The notes beneath the pieces were generated by a model. It was not told the origin of the DNA. It did no database searches and saw only the letters and a list, made by a program, of their open reading frames with translations. DNA of 64,000 bases from MedAcidi-G3 sp036163555 (GTDB lineage: Bacteria; Actinomycetota; Acidimicrobiia; Acidimicrobiales; Poriferisodalaceae). Shown piece after piece: positions 1 through 8,832 of the stretch; within the stretch, counting starts at the first letter, position 1; each line of letters starts with the position of its first letter. The stretch is from assembly GCA_036163555.1 (NCBI GenBank), contig JAYZKK010000060.1:92571-156570 (forward strand), given 5' to 3'. The translations under genes were made by a program, and so were the position numbers.

Positions 1-842
1 TAGCCGCATCCACCAACGAGATCAAAGTGGGATCGGGTGGAGTGATGCTGCCGAACCACGCGCCTTTAGTAATCGCCGAACAATTCGCGCTCTTGGAAGC
101 GCTTCACCCAGGCCGCATTGACCTAGGCATCGGGCGAGCCCCAGGTAGCGACCGGCAAACAATGGCTGTAATCAGAGGATCCGCTTCGGCATTATCTGTC
201 GAAGATTTCCCACGCGACTTAATAGATGTGATGGGACTTCTTGGTGATGTAAGAACTGACCACGGATTATGGAACCAGTTTTCAGCCACGCCAGTGGCTA
301 CTTCGTCCCCTGAAGTGATCCTGCTGGGATCGAGTGGCTTTAGCGCACAACTTGCGGGTGTCTTGGGGCTCCCGTTTACCTTTGCGAATCATTTCGATAC
401 TGGAGGCACTCTTGAAGCAGTGCAGATGTACCGAGAAGCGTTCCGACCATCACCAGCGCTGAGTGAGCCATACACCATCGTTTCAGCATCAGTAATGGCC
501 GCAACAAAGACCGAAGATGCTGTAAAGCTTGCGGCACCTAGCCGACTAAGGAAGTACGGAATGCGCACCGGACGCTTTTGGTCCTTAGTCCCACCCGAAG
601 AAGCTGTATCCCACCCCGAGTGGAGTAAAGCCGAAGTAATGCCCAGCAACGCAATAAATGGGACTCCTGACGAAGTGACACAAGGCCTTGAACAGTTGGT
701 GGAACAAACTCAAGCCAAGGAGTTATTTCTTCACTGTTCAAGCTTTGGTCTCGAAGAACGTTTGACAAGCCTTGAACTCATCGCTGAAAAGTGGGGCCTG
801 AGGACAGGTCGCAACTCAAAAGCGGCAGCTGTCCCTCAATAA
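1..842 (+). CDS. LLM class flavin-dependent oxidoreductase (5' partial)
   Basis: Luciferase-like flavin monooxygenase, resembling the MsnO8 subgroup that uses reduced flavin to oxidise small organic substrates. The frame is open from the first base of the window (first full codon at 3), so the N-terminal part of the TIM barrel is outside. The visible part starts with a GGVMLPNHAPL segment, followed by the ALHPGRIDLGIGRAPG segment, both typical of this family, and continues to a normal C-terminus. The GTG at 27 and the ATG at 45 are internal codons, not starts. The stop lies only 2 bp before the ATG of the next gene, so the two are probably co-transcribed. The substrate cannot be read from the sequence. 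Confidence 0.9.
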   Translation, partial: AASTNEIKVGSGGVMLPNHAPLVIAEQFALLEALHPGRIDLGIGRAPGSDRQTMAVIRGSASALSVEDFPRDLIDVMGLLGDVRTDHGLWNQFSATPVATSSPEVILLGSSGFSAQLAGVLGLPFTFANHFDTGGTLEAVQMYREAFRPSPALSEPYTIVSASVMAATKTEDAVKLAAPSRLRKYGMRTGRFWSLVPPEEAVSHPEWSKAEVMPSNAINGTPDEVTQGLEQLVEQTQAKELFLHCSSFGLEERLTSLELIAEKWGLRTGRNSKAAAVPQ

Positions 843-844
843 TC

Positions 845-3139
845 ATGAAGAAGCTCACTTCTCTGGGAACCCACTTTGGGCCGTACCGAATCGAAAGTCG
901 AGATAATGAAGTTGTGGCCGTGCATGGTCATGAACTTGACCCGTCACCATCAGCAATAGGCCAGGCTTACCTCCACCGCTCAGAGCTCCGAGTTCTTCGT
1001 CCGGCTGTAAGGCGGTCCTGGCTAGACGGAGGCCCTGGAACTCGTGGTGATCTGCGTGGGAAAGATCCGTTTGTCGAAGTCGAATGGGACCAAGCGATAG
1101 CTCTAGCCTCCGACGAGCTAAAGCGAATTCGAACAACACACGGACCCGAGGCTCTCTTCGCTGGTTCTTACGGGTGGGGGTCTTCAGGACGAGTTCATGC
1201 CCCAGGAGCGCTGTTATTTCGACTCCTCCGCATGTATGGAGGCTTTACAGACGTCTGGGGTACGTATTCCTCAACAGCAGCCGAGGGAATCGTGCCTTAC
1301 TTCCTTGGGATGCGGTACCACGCAGCTATTGGTCGAGGGACAAGTTGGTCGGTGATTACCCAACACACTGACCTATTCGTTTCCTTTGGAGGCCTCCGGC
1401 GTTCAAACACCGAAGTGACCTATGGAGGGCAAGGAACCCACCACACAGAGAACTGGATGAAAAAAGCGAATTCAAATGGAACTGACTTCCTAAATATCGG
1501 ACCTCTCCGCGATGACATCGACGCCCAGATTGAACCCCGGTGGCAGCCAATTCGCCCGGGCACTGATGTTGCCTTCATGCTGGGGTGCATTCACACGCTC
1601 ATATCTACCAAACGCGTTGACGAGGACTTTGTAGACACCTACGTCCATGGTTGGAGCAAGTTCGCTGACTACGTGATGGGAAAGCCTGACCATCAACCCA
1701 AATCTGCGATGTGGGCATCCGACATCACTGGCATAGATGCGAACACCATTGAAGAGCTGGCACACGAGATGGCGAATCGACGGACATTGATCAATGTCGG
1801 ACTGTCGGTTCAACGTGCTGACCATGGCGAGCAGTCCTATTGGGCAGCTACTGCTCTGGCCTGCGCATTAGGCCAGATCGGCCTACCAGGAGGCGGAATT
1901 GCTTTTCCATTTGGAGCGCAAGGGAATGTGGGTGCCGGGCAGGTTCGCAAAAGAGTGCCGGGAATGCCGATCCCACCGAGACCTAAAGGACCTCCAGTAA
2001 TCTCGGTTTCTCGTTTTCGAGAGCTGTTGGATCAACCAGGAGCTTCATATGATTGCAATGGTGAGTCGGGAGAATTTCCCGACATCAAGATGGTGTGGTG
2101 GGCTGGGGGAAACCCGTTCCATCATCACCAGAATTTGAACGAATTATCATCGGCATGGGAACGCCCCGAGACAATTGTGGTTCAAGAACCTTTTTGGACA
2201 CCAACAGCGCGACGAGCGGACATCGTTTTTCCGTCGTCAACACCATTGGAGCGAAACGATATTGGCGGAGCAGAAAATTTGATGATCTCCCATGGTCGCG
2301 CTGTGGACCCACCAGGAGAAGCACGCGATGACTACGAAATTCTGGCCATGGTGGCGGATCAACTTGATCTAAAGGACCAGTTCACTGAAGGACGAACCGG
2401 AGACGAATGGGTTGAGCTGCTATACGACCTGTTCAGAGCTGAAAACGAATGGGCACCTGAATTCCACGAGTTTTGCGAAGTTGGATACTTGCGTTACCCC
2501 GAGATGAGCGAAATGGGTGAAAACGAACAGATCTTTTTAAGCGAATTCCGATCTGATCCGCTTACCCACCCACTGGGAACTCCGAGTGGCCGCATTGAAC
2601 TCTGGTCCGAGACCATCGAAGGCTTCGAATACGATGACTGCCCTCCGCACCCAGCATGGATGGAACCGTACGAACGCTTAGGTGGCACGAACTCTGACCA
2701 ATGGCCCTTGCATTTAGTTTCGAACCAGCCTTCTGTTCGGTTGCATAGCCAATACGATCACACCGAGCCCAGCAGGGGATCAAAAGTAGCGGGTAGAGAA
2801 CCAATCAGAATTCATCCGTCTACCGCTAAAGACCGCGGTGTCCGCGACGGCGACGTGGTTCGAGTCTTCAACAATCGAGGCAGCTGTCTCGCTGGCGCAG
2901 TGCTTGATGATGCTTTGATGCCTGAGGTTGTTCAACTATCGACTGGAGCCTGGTATGACCCCGACCCGGAAGGGATGTGTCGAGCAGGCAACCCCAATGT
3001 TCTAACCCGTGACAAAGGAACTTCGAAGCTGGCACAAGGACCATCTGCCCATACCTGCCTAGTAGATATAGAACTGTTCACGGGAGTCGCCCCTCGTGTG
3101 GAGTCCTACGACCAACCTCAATTCGTTGATCAACAATAA
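845..3139 (+). CDS. Molybdopterin-dependent oxidoreductase, BisC/TorA family
   Basis: Molybdenum bis-MGD enzyme of the DMSO reductase superfamily, closest in pattern to biotin sulfoxide and TMAO reductases, which reduce S- or N-oxides. The 764-residue product has the GSYGWGSSGRVH segment near residue 110 that carries the serine ligand to Mo in this group. Further on are the GLPGGG and GGNPF segments that bind the pterin cofactor, and a C-terminal molydopterin-binding domain (NQPSVRLHSQYDH). I chose the ATG at 845; the frame extends upstream to a GTG at 791, but that part overlaps the previous gene. There is no twin-arginine signal and no N-terminal Cys cluster, so it is predicted to be cytoplasmic and without a [4Fe-4S] cluster, like BisC. 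The oxidised substrate and electron donor are unknown. Confidence 0.88.
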   Translation: MKKLTSLGTHFGPYRIESRDNEVVAVHGHELDPSPSAIGQAYLHRSELRVLRPAVRRSWLDGGPGTRGDLRGKDPFVEVEWDQAIALASDELKRIRTTHGPEALFAGSYGWGSSGRVHAPGALLFRLLRMYGGFTDVWGTYSSTAAEGIVPYFLGMRYHAAIGRGTSWSVITQHTDLFVSFGGLRRSNTEVTYGGQGTHHTENWMKKANSNGTDFLNIGPLRDDIDAQIEPRWQPIRPGTDVAFMLGCIHTLISTKRVDEDFVDTYVHGWSKFADYVMGKPDHQPKSAMWASDITGIDANTIEELAHEMANRRTLINVGLSVQRADHGEQSYWAATALACALGQIGLPGGGIAFPFGAQGNVGAGQVRKRVPGMPIPPRPKGPPVISVSRFRELLDQPGASYDCNGESGEFPDIKMVWWAGGNPFHHHQNLNELSSAWERPETIVVQEPFWTPTARRADIVFPSSTPLERNDIGGAENLMISHGRAVDPPGEARDDYEILAMVADQLDLKDQFTEGRTGDEWVELLYDLFRAENEWAPEFHEFCEVGYLRYPEMSEMGENEQIFLSEFRSDPLTHPLGTPSGRIELWSETIEGFEYDDCPPHPAWMEPYERLGGTNSDQWPLHLVSNQPSVRLHSQYDHTEPSRGSKVAGREPIRIHPSTAKDRGVRDGDVVRVFNNRGSCLAGAVLDDALMPEVVQLSTGAWYDPDPEGMCRAGNPNVLTRDKGTSKLAQGPSAHTCLVDIELFTGVAPRVESYDQPQFVDQQ

Positions 3140-3152
3140 AGAGGAAGAAGAG

Positions 3153-3389
3153 ATGTCAGACGGAAACCCCTCAGCCCAAGAATGGCTTTCAGGATTAGCA
3201 ACCGAATTAGGGCTCGATCCACCGACCTCGAAGGAAATTGAAAACCTCCTAGATCTTGCCGGCGTAGCCGCCCACAGTTCCGAACGCATAGCCGCACCAA
3301 TTGCATGTTGGATGATTGGCCTAGCCAAAATAGAGTCGGCTGATGCGTTGGCTTTGGTCCAGAAATACGAGAACGGACGCGTTGGGTAA
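3153..3389 (+). CDS. Small DUF6457-like protein next to the molybdoenzyme
   Basis: A 78-residue, probably all-helical soluble protein that resembles DUF6457. In actinobacteria this domain is found beside or fused to MobA-type molybdenum cofactor guanylyltransferases (family knowledge). The ATG at 3153 has a strong purine-rich ribosome site (GAGGAAGAAG) just upstream. It starts 13 bp after the BisC-like gene, so it is likely in the same operon. I infer a role in maturing or stabilising the molybdoenzyme or its cofactor. No catalytic motif is visible. Confidence 0.7.
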   Translation: MSDGNPSAQEWLSGLATELGLDPPTSKEIENLLDLAGVAAHSSERIAAPIACWMIGLAKIESADALALVQKYENGRVG

Positions 3390-3398
3390 AGCATTACC

Positions 3399-3404
3399 TA
3401 CAAT
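3399..3404 (+). promoter_or_regulatory. Candidate -10 box for a leaderless metY transcript
   Basis: TACAAT ends 8 bp before the GTG start of metY. That spacing would put the transcription start at or next to the start codon, as in leaderless actinobacterial mRNAs. No clear ribosome site precedes the GTG. No convincing -35 box is visible, so this remains tentative. Confidence 0.35.
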
Positions 3405-3412
3405 CGAATACT

Positions 3413-4702
3413 GTGAACGATCGAAACTGGGGATTCAGAACCAGAGCACTACATGCTGGCGGTAGACCAGATCCCACCACCGGATCTCGAGCAGTTCCTA
3501 TCTATCAATCGACCAGTTTCGTGTTCGAAGACACAGCCGACGCTGCAGATAAATTTGCCCTTCAAAAATATGGAACGATTTACACGCGCATTTCCAACCC
3601 GACCATTAATGCATTCGAAGAACGGATGGCCAGCCTTGAAGGTGGAATCGGTTCAGTCGCTACAGCATCCGGAATGTCAGCAGAATTCTTGACCGCAGCC
3701 GCGTTAGCAGGACAGGGCGACAACCTTGTTACATCCTCTGCGTTGTATGGAGGCACGCACACCCTCTTCGATGTAACACTGAATCGCTTCGGGATTGAAG
3801 CCCGATTCGTTGACGGAGACGACCCAGACGCGTACGCCAAGAACATCGACGAAAATACGAAGTTCCTCTACACAGAGATCGTAGGCAACCCTTCGGGATC
3901 GATTCCTGACTTAGCGGCCATCGCCCAGGTTGCTCACGCCAATGATCTACCTCTAATCGTCGATGGAACCTTCGCTACGCCTTATCTATGTCGACCACTC
4001 GACCATGGCGCAGACATAGTCCTTCATTCAGCAACGAAGTTCATAGGTGGCCACGGAAACTCGATAGGAGGAATCGTGACCGAATCTGGTCGTTTCGATT
4101 GGGGTAGCGGCCGCTTTCCGCAAATGACCGAACCAGTTGACAGCTACAACGGCTTAAAATTTTGGGAGAACTTCGGGGAGTACGCCTTTTGTACCAAATT
4201 GCGTGCAGAGCAACTGCGTGACATCGGCGCTTCAATGGCACCCATAAACGCGTTCCTTTTGCTTCAAGGTTTGGAAACTTTGCCCTTCAGAATGGACGCA
4301 CACGTTGCCAACGCCCAAGCCGTCGCTGAACACCTAAGCCAGCATGCGGCAGTGAGCTGGGTGAACTACGCCGGCCTTACCGATTCTCAGTACCACGAAC
4401 TTGCGAAACGATACTTACCTAAAGGCCCGGGGGCGATCTTCACTTTCGGAGTCAAAGGAGGAAGGCACGCTGGAGCTACGTTCATTGAATCTCTGCAAAT
4501 AATTAGCCACCTAGCCAACGTCGGAGACGCTCGGACACTCATAATCCACCCAGCCTCAACGACTCATCAACAGCTTTCAGAAGAGGCCTTAGTCACGGGC
4601 GGAGTGACCGAAGATATGGTCAGAATTTCTGTAGGGCTAGAAGATCTTGAAGACATTATTTGGGATCTTGACCAGGCGTTATCGAAAGCGAGTCAGGTAT
4701 GA
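3413..4702 (+). CDS. metY: O-acetylhomoserine sulfhydrylase
   Basis: PLP enzyme of the Cys/Met metabolism family that makes homocysteine from O-acetylhomoserine and sulfide in direct-sulfhydrylation methionine synthesis. The 429-residue length is normal. The N-terminal FRTRALHAGGRPDPTTGSRAVPIYQSTSF-type start is recognisable, and the PLP lysine lies in HSATKFIGGHGNSIGG near residue 208. The extended C-terminal half with HPASTTHQQLSEE is typical of MetY rather than of the shorter MetB or MetC. The start is a GTG. The stop overlaps the start of the CoA-binding protein gene by 4 bp. That pairing occurs in other bacteria next to homoserine acetyltransferase genes, which supports the assignment. 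Confidence 0.95.
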   Translation: MNDRNWGFRTRALHAGGRPDPTTGSRAVPIYQSTSFVFEDTADAADKFALQKYGTIYTRISNPTINAFEERMASLEGGIGSVATASGMSAEFLTAAALAGQGDNLVTSSALYGGTHTLFDVTLNRFGIEARFVDGDDPDAYAKNIDENTKFLYTEIVGNPSGSIPDLAAIAQVAHANDLPLIVDGTFATPYLCRPLDHGADIVLHSATKFIGGHGNSIGGIVTESGRFDWGSGRFPQMTEPVDSYNGLKFWENFGEYAFCTKLRAEQLRDIGASMAPINAFLLLQGLETLPFRMDAHVANAQAVAEHLSQHAAVSWVNYAGLTDSQYHELAKRYLPKGPGAIFTFGVKGGRHAGATFIESLQIISHLANVGDARTLIIHPASTTHQQLSEEALVTGGVTEDMVRISVGLEDLEDIIWDLDQALSKASQV

Positions 4703-5199
4703 CAGTGCTTCATGAACCAGTCTCTGGATGGATCGAACCGACAGCTACAGCCCGGTTAGAACTGCTTAGGCGAACTCGTACCGTCGCCATGGTCGGGGTC
4801 TCAGCAAACGCATCGAGACCAAGCAATTTTGTAGCGACCTATCTCCTAAGTTCGAGTGCTGATTTTGAGGTTTATTTCGTCAACCCAATGGTTGAAGAGA
4901 TTCTTGGTGAACCGTGCTATGCGACTCTCGAAGACCTGCCCGTAACGCCCGACATGGTCGATGTATTTCGACGCCATGAAGACCTCCCAGAGGTTGCCCA
5001 GCAGGCTGTGGCCATAGGCGCTCAATCTTTCTGGACTCAACTAGGACTCTGGAACGTAGAAGCAGCGGCAATGGTTGTTGAGGCAGGAATGGACCTTGTT
5101 ATGGACCGATGTTTGAAGATCGAGCACGCAAGATTCCACGGGGGCCTGCATCTGGGCGGCTTCGATACTGGAGTGATTGACTCACGGTTAAGCACATAA
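4699..5199 (+). CDS. CoA-binding domain protein, YccU type
   Basis: A 166-residue single Rossmann-fold protein of the CoA_binding_2 family. It has the early glycine-rich strand-turn VAMVGVSANASRPS, then FVNPMVEEILGEPCYATLEDLP, and ends near the conserved MDRCLKIEH segment. The fold binds CoA or its derivatives, but no reaction is established for the family. It is translationally coupled to metY through an ATGA overlap. I infer a helper or regulatory role in acetyl-homoserine or sulfur metabolism, without direct evidence. Confidence 0.88.
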   Translation: MTVLHEPVSGWIEPTATARLELLRRTRTVAMVGVSANASRPSNFVATYLLSSSADFEVYFVNPMVEEILGEPCYATLEDLPVTPDMVDVFRRHEDLPEVAQQAVAIGAQSFWTQLGLWNVEAAAMVVEAGMDLVMDRCLKIEHARFHGGLHLGGFDTGVIDSRLST

Positions 5200-5238
5200 G
5201 TTCAGGTCCGGACCAATAGCAGGCAAACTGGTTGCGTC

Positions 5239-7356
5239 GTGTCTTTGAAAACATCCATCACAGCGGTGCTGCTATCAGCGACTCTCGCGGCTGCATGCGG
5301 GGCCTCTGATGTCAAACCTACTGAAGGTCAAGAACCAAGTTCGGGAACCTCATCTGAACTTCCGCAATCCAGTTCGCCCTCTACCCAACCGACGATTGAT
5401 GTCGATTTTACGTACGAAGGTGAAATAGCTGCTCCTGATTTTCCGAATGCTCTCGATTGGTTCAACGTCGAACGACCACTATCTCTAGTTTCAGACCTCC
5501 GAGGGAAGATAGTCATCCTCGATTTTTGGACGCAAGGTTGCATCAACTGCCTACACGTGATCCCAGACTTGCATCGACTCGAAGAAGAATACCCAGACTC
5601 GCTGGTAGTCATAGGGGTGCATTGGGCCAAGTTTGACCATGAAAGGACAAGTCGTGCAGTACAACAAGCGGTACAGCGCCTAGGTGTCCGACATCCTGTT
5701 GTAAACGATGACTATGAATACCTCCGTCGTTCTTATCGAGTTCGAGCATGGCCAACCCTTGTACTGATCGATCCGCTAGGACGAGTTGTGGGCAGCCACG
5801 CAGGCGAAGGTATCTACCCTCTTTTCCAACCGGTAATAGACCAAATGGCTCGAGAATATGGAACGGCAGGCCTTATCGATGTTCGCCCGCTGGATACGAT
5901 CGTTGCGAGTAGTGATCCCATCCCAACTGTGCTTAGCTTCCCAGGCAAGGTACTTGCCGACCAATCGTCAAACCGTCTTTTCATAGCTGACTCGGGACAC
6001 CACCGTGTTCTCATCACTGACCTTGAGGGAGAAATCTCAGGGGTCATTGGAGGTGGACTTTCCGGCTACGTGGACGGTGCCTGGCCCGATGCTAAATTCA
6101 AACAACCACAAGGGTTGGCACTCTCAACCAACGGCCGTTATTTGTATGTCGCCGACCGCGGCAACCACTTGATAAGGATCGTGGACTTATCAAGAAAAAC
6201 TGTGGACACCTTGGCGGGTACTGGACAGCCAACACACCGAGTCCTGGCAGGACCTCCCTTATCGTCGCCGCTCACCTCACCCTGGGACGTGGAAAAGGTC
6301 GGAGAACAGCTCTTTGTAGCCGGAGCGGGGCGGCATCAGATATGGGTTATAGACCTGTCAGGGAACGGGGAGACTGCTAGTTGGATTGATGTTTTTGCCG
6401 GCACCGGAGCAGAAGGCCTCGACGACGGGTATCGAATGTCAGCCACGCTTTCCCAGCCTTCGGGTCTAGCAGTTGATGGTGCGACTCTTTGGTTTACTGA
6501 CCCTGAAGCAAGCGCTGTCCGTTCAATAGATCTGGAAGATAGTGGTGAATTAAGAACACTCGTCGGGAGCGGACTGTTTTCATGGGGTGACGCGACCGGG
6601 GATCGTCAATCCACCCAGTTGCAGCATGCAATCGGTATCGAAGTCGTCAACGGTGATCTGTATATCGCTGATACCTACAATCACCGAATAAAGGTCATTG
6701 AACCCCGAACAGGCAATTCTGCATTGGTGGCAGGAAACGGCTTACCTGGATTAATGGATGGGACCGGTGAAGTTGCTCAGCTAGCGGAACCAAGCGGACT
6801 AAGTGCGGCTGGGCAAATCATGTATATAGCAGACACCAACAATCACCAGATCCGTACCCTTGACACCAGAACGGGCGAGCTCCACACCCTCGAACTGACG
6901 AATCAACAAGCCGCAATCCTGCTCGCGCGCACCGCCTCAGACGAAACAGTGACCTTCCCGCAAACATCGGTCACTCCAGGAAAAGTTCAGCTACTAGCCG
7001 ATCTCTTGGTGCCTGAGGGTTATGAATTCAACGAAGAAGGGACCTTCCTTTTGGAGGTTCGCATCAAGAATGCGGACAGTTCACGTGTGGTGGGAAGAAA
7101 CTCCTACGAGGCTCAGGGTCCTCGAATGCCTCAGCTGTTCGAATTGCTCATCGAACAAGAGCAAAACCTGCGTGTGGAAGCCGATGCCACCGTTTTCTAT
7201 TGCCCAGCCCAAGACGCCACGTTTTGCCTGTTACGTCACATCACCATGGAGGTGCCGCTTGCAGTGAGTGACAGCGGTGAAGACAAGATTACCTTGAGCC
7301 ATCTCCTCCCCAGTTCAGAAGAAATCGATCGCAGCCTCGAAGGCACAAATGATTAG
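5239..7356 (+). CDS. Lipoprotein with thioredoxin-like and NHL-repeat domains
   Basis: A 705-residue predicted lipoprotein. The signal peptide ends in the lipobox LAAAC with the anchoring Cys at residue 20, and is followed by a Ser/Pro/Gln-rich linker. Residues about 60-200 form a thioredoxin-like domain with the redox motif CINC inside FWTQGCINCLHVIPDL and a late cis-Pro segment (AWPTLVLID). Residues about 220-560 contain several NHL-type beta-propeller blades (for example LFIADSGHHRVLI and LYVADRGNHLIRI). A beta-rich C-terminal region follows. The order thioredoxin, NHL propeller, C-terminal beta domain matches the NHLRC2-like family, which is usually cytosolic in animals. Here it would be tethered outside the cell membrane. 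The start is a GTG. The stop overlaps the next gene by 8 bp. Its substrate is unknown. Confidence 0.85.
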   Translation: MSLKTSITAVLLSATLAAACGASDVKPTEGQEPSSGTSSELPQSSSPSTQPTIDVDFTYEGEIAAPDFPNALDWFNVERPLSLVSDLRGKIVILDFWTQGCINCLHVIPDLHRLEEEYPDSLVVIGVHWAKFDHERTSRAVQQAVQRLGVRHPVVNDDYEYLRRSYRVRAWPTLVLIDPLGRVVGSHAGEGIYPLFQPVIDQMAREYGTAGLIDVRPLDTIVASSDPIPTVLSFPGKVLADQSSNRLFIADSGHHRVLITDLEGEISGVIGGGLSGYVDGAWPDAKFKQPQGLALSTNGRYLYVADRGNHLIRIVDLSRKTVDTLAGTGQPTHRVLAGPPLSSPLTSPWDVEKVGEQLFVAGAGRHQIWVIDLSGNGETASWIDVFAGTGAEGLDDGYRMSATLSQPSGLAVDGATLWFTDPEASAVRSIDLEDSGELRTLVGSGLFSWGDATGDRQSTQLQHAIGIEVVNGDLYIADTYNHRIKVIEPRTGNSALVAGNGLPGLMDGTGEVAQLAEPSGLSAAGQIMYIADTNNHQIRTLDTRTGELHTLELTNQQAAILLARTASDETVTFPQTSVTPGKVQLLADLLVPEGYEFNEEGTFLLEVRIKNADSSRVVGRNSYEAQGPRMPQLFELLIEQEQNLRVEADATVFYCPAQDATFCLLRHITMEVPLAVSDSGEDKITLSHLLPSSEEIDRSLEGTND

Positions 7357-8809
7357 GCAGATCGGGAGACCGTGTCTTTTGGCGGCAGCGGTCACTCTTG
7401 TTTGTGTGACAGCGCAGGGAACCGGAACCTTGTCTGCTGACACGCCTTCTGGAATCGTAAATCCGGACTCGACCATCGTGGGAGTGGTCGACGGGCCAGG
7501 CGGTATCGGCTACTGGGTGGTTTCTGCTGACGGATCCGTTGAAGTAGTAGGAACCAACATTGTTCCTCCATTGGGAGTGAGCGAGCCACTGACAGACAAG
7601 GTTCGTACAGCGTACGAAGGAGCCCCTGGAGCATTGGGAATCTGGCTTCAACTTGCAGATGGCGCGACGGTGGCAGTTGGAGACCCAGGACCGAGAATCT
7701 TCAACGGACACGACCGCCCTGCAGGCTGGTTATCAGGACTCGCGGTCAAACAGCTAATGCGCGGCCGATGGATAGACAACATTGATCGAGGGTGTGTAGA
7801 TGAACTGCCCAGAGCGGTGAGAATTGGTCAACTTCTTTTGCCGACCATGACTGAATCTCAGTTCGGTGCTGCCGTCGAAGAAGTACGTGACCACCAGATA
7901 GCGGGCATCCTGCTTTCAGGAGGAGCCACTCCCTGGATTGGCAGGAGGGTTGATGAGCTCCAAGATTTCGCGGATCGGATCCCTCTATTGATGGCCGCTG
8001 ACGAGGAAGGTGGCAGAGTTCAACGCCTGAACCACGTTTTACCTGACCTGCCAAGTGCTGCTCGCCAGGTAAATGAACGACTTGAACTGGTTGCCCAACG
8101 CGCGGAACGACACGCGGTGCGGATGCTTGAGTTGGGTTTCAACGTCAATTTTGCCCCTGTCTTGGATGTAGGTGCTGGGCCAGGTATTGGAGACAGGTCT
8201 TTCTCTAATGATGCTGCCCTCGTCGTTGATTACGGAGTCGCGACAATTGAAGGTTTAAGCGATGGAGGTGTCTTGCCAGTCGCAAAGCACTTTCCGGGGC
8301 ACGGTGCAACAGATGCAGACTCACATGAAGGACGGGCAATCGGTCCACCGCTCTCTCAATTGGCTGCGAACGACCTGATTCCCTTCGAAGCAGCAATCGC
8401 ATCAAAAAAATCAGCCATCATGGTTGGACACAGTGAAATTCCTGACTTGACTGACGGGCTTCCATCCTCACTTTCATCCGCGGCTATTCAAGGTCTTCTG
8501 CGCGAAGATCTAAGGTTCGATGGACTCGTAGTCACTGATGCACTCAATATGAGGGCGGTCTCGGATCGGTGGAGTATCGAAGAAGCGGTCGTTATGGCCT
8601 TAGGGGCCGGTGCTGATCTGATGATCCTCGGCACCCTCGCAGATGTCGGACCAGCATTTGCCAGTATCGACGAAGCTGTATACGACGGTTATTTGAAGGT
8701 TGAGCGCCTAAATGACGCGGCAGTAAAGGTCTTGAGGGCAAAAGGCATTAATGCGTGCACGCTCGTTGGAAGGGTACGCGGGGTCATGAACACTGTCTAT
8801 GACTGGTAA
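7349..8809 (+). CDS. Secreted glycoside hydrolase family 3, NagZ-like
   Basis: A 486-residue exported beta-N-acetylhexosaminidase-like enzyme, expected to remove GlcNAc from peptidoglycan fragments or other glycans. After an N-terminal signal peptide (to about residue 30) comes a short region with two similar segments, GYWVVSADGSVEVVG and GIWLQLADGATVAVG. From about residue 150 comes the family 3 barrel, with DEEGGRVQRL, KHFPGHG near 312 and the nucleophile-bearing VTDALNM near 394. The His of the HFPGHGATDADSH loop is the usual NagZ acid/base. Most actinobacterial NagZ proteins are lipoproteins or secreted, which fits. The gene overlaps the preceding lipoprotein gene, so the two are probably one operon acting outside the membrane. 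Confidence 0.9.
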   Translation: MIRQIGRPCLLAAAVTLVCVTAQGTGTLSADTPSGIVNPDSTIVGVVDGPGGIGYWVVSADGSVEVVGTNIVPPLGVSEPLTDKVRTAYEGAPGALGIWLQLADGATVAVGDPGPRIFNGHDRPAGWLSGLAVKQLMRGRWIDNIDRGCVDELPRAVRIGQLLLPTMTESQFGAAVEEVRDHQIAGILLSGGATPWIGRRVDELQDFADRIPLLMAADEEGGRVQRLNHVLPDLPSAARQVNERLELVAQRAERHAVRMLELGFNVNFAPVLDVGAGPGIGDRSFSNDAALVVDYGVATIEGLSDGGVLPVAKHFPGHGATDADSHEGRAIGPPLSQLAANDLIPFEAAIASKKSAIMVGHSEIPDLTDGLPSSLSSAAIQGLLREDLRFDGLVVTDALNMRAVSDRWSIEEAVVMALGAGADLMILGTLADVGPAFASIDEAVYDGYLKVERLNDAAVKVLRAKGINACTLVGRVRGVMNTVYDW

Positions 8810-8832
8810 TCGTGAAGGATGAAAGTTCCCGA

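Noticed and set aside
5205..5214. Perfect 10-bp palindrome GGTCCGGACC between the CoA-binding protein and NHL lipoprotein genes
   Set aside because: Short, GC-rich and without spacing typical of an operator; a chance palindrome of this length is not surprising in 64 kb.
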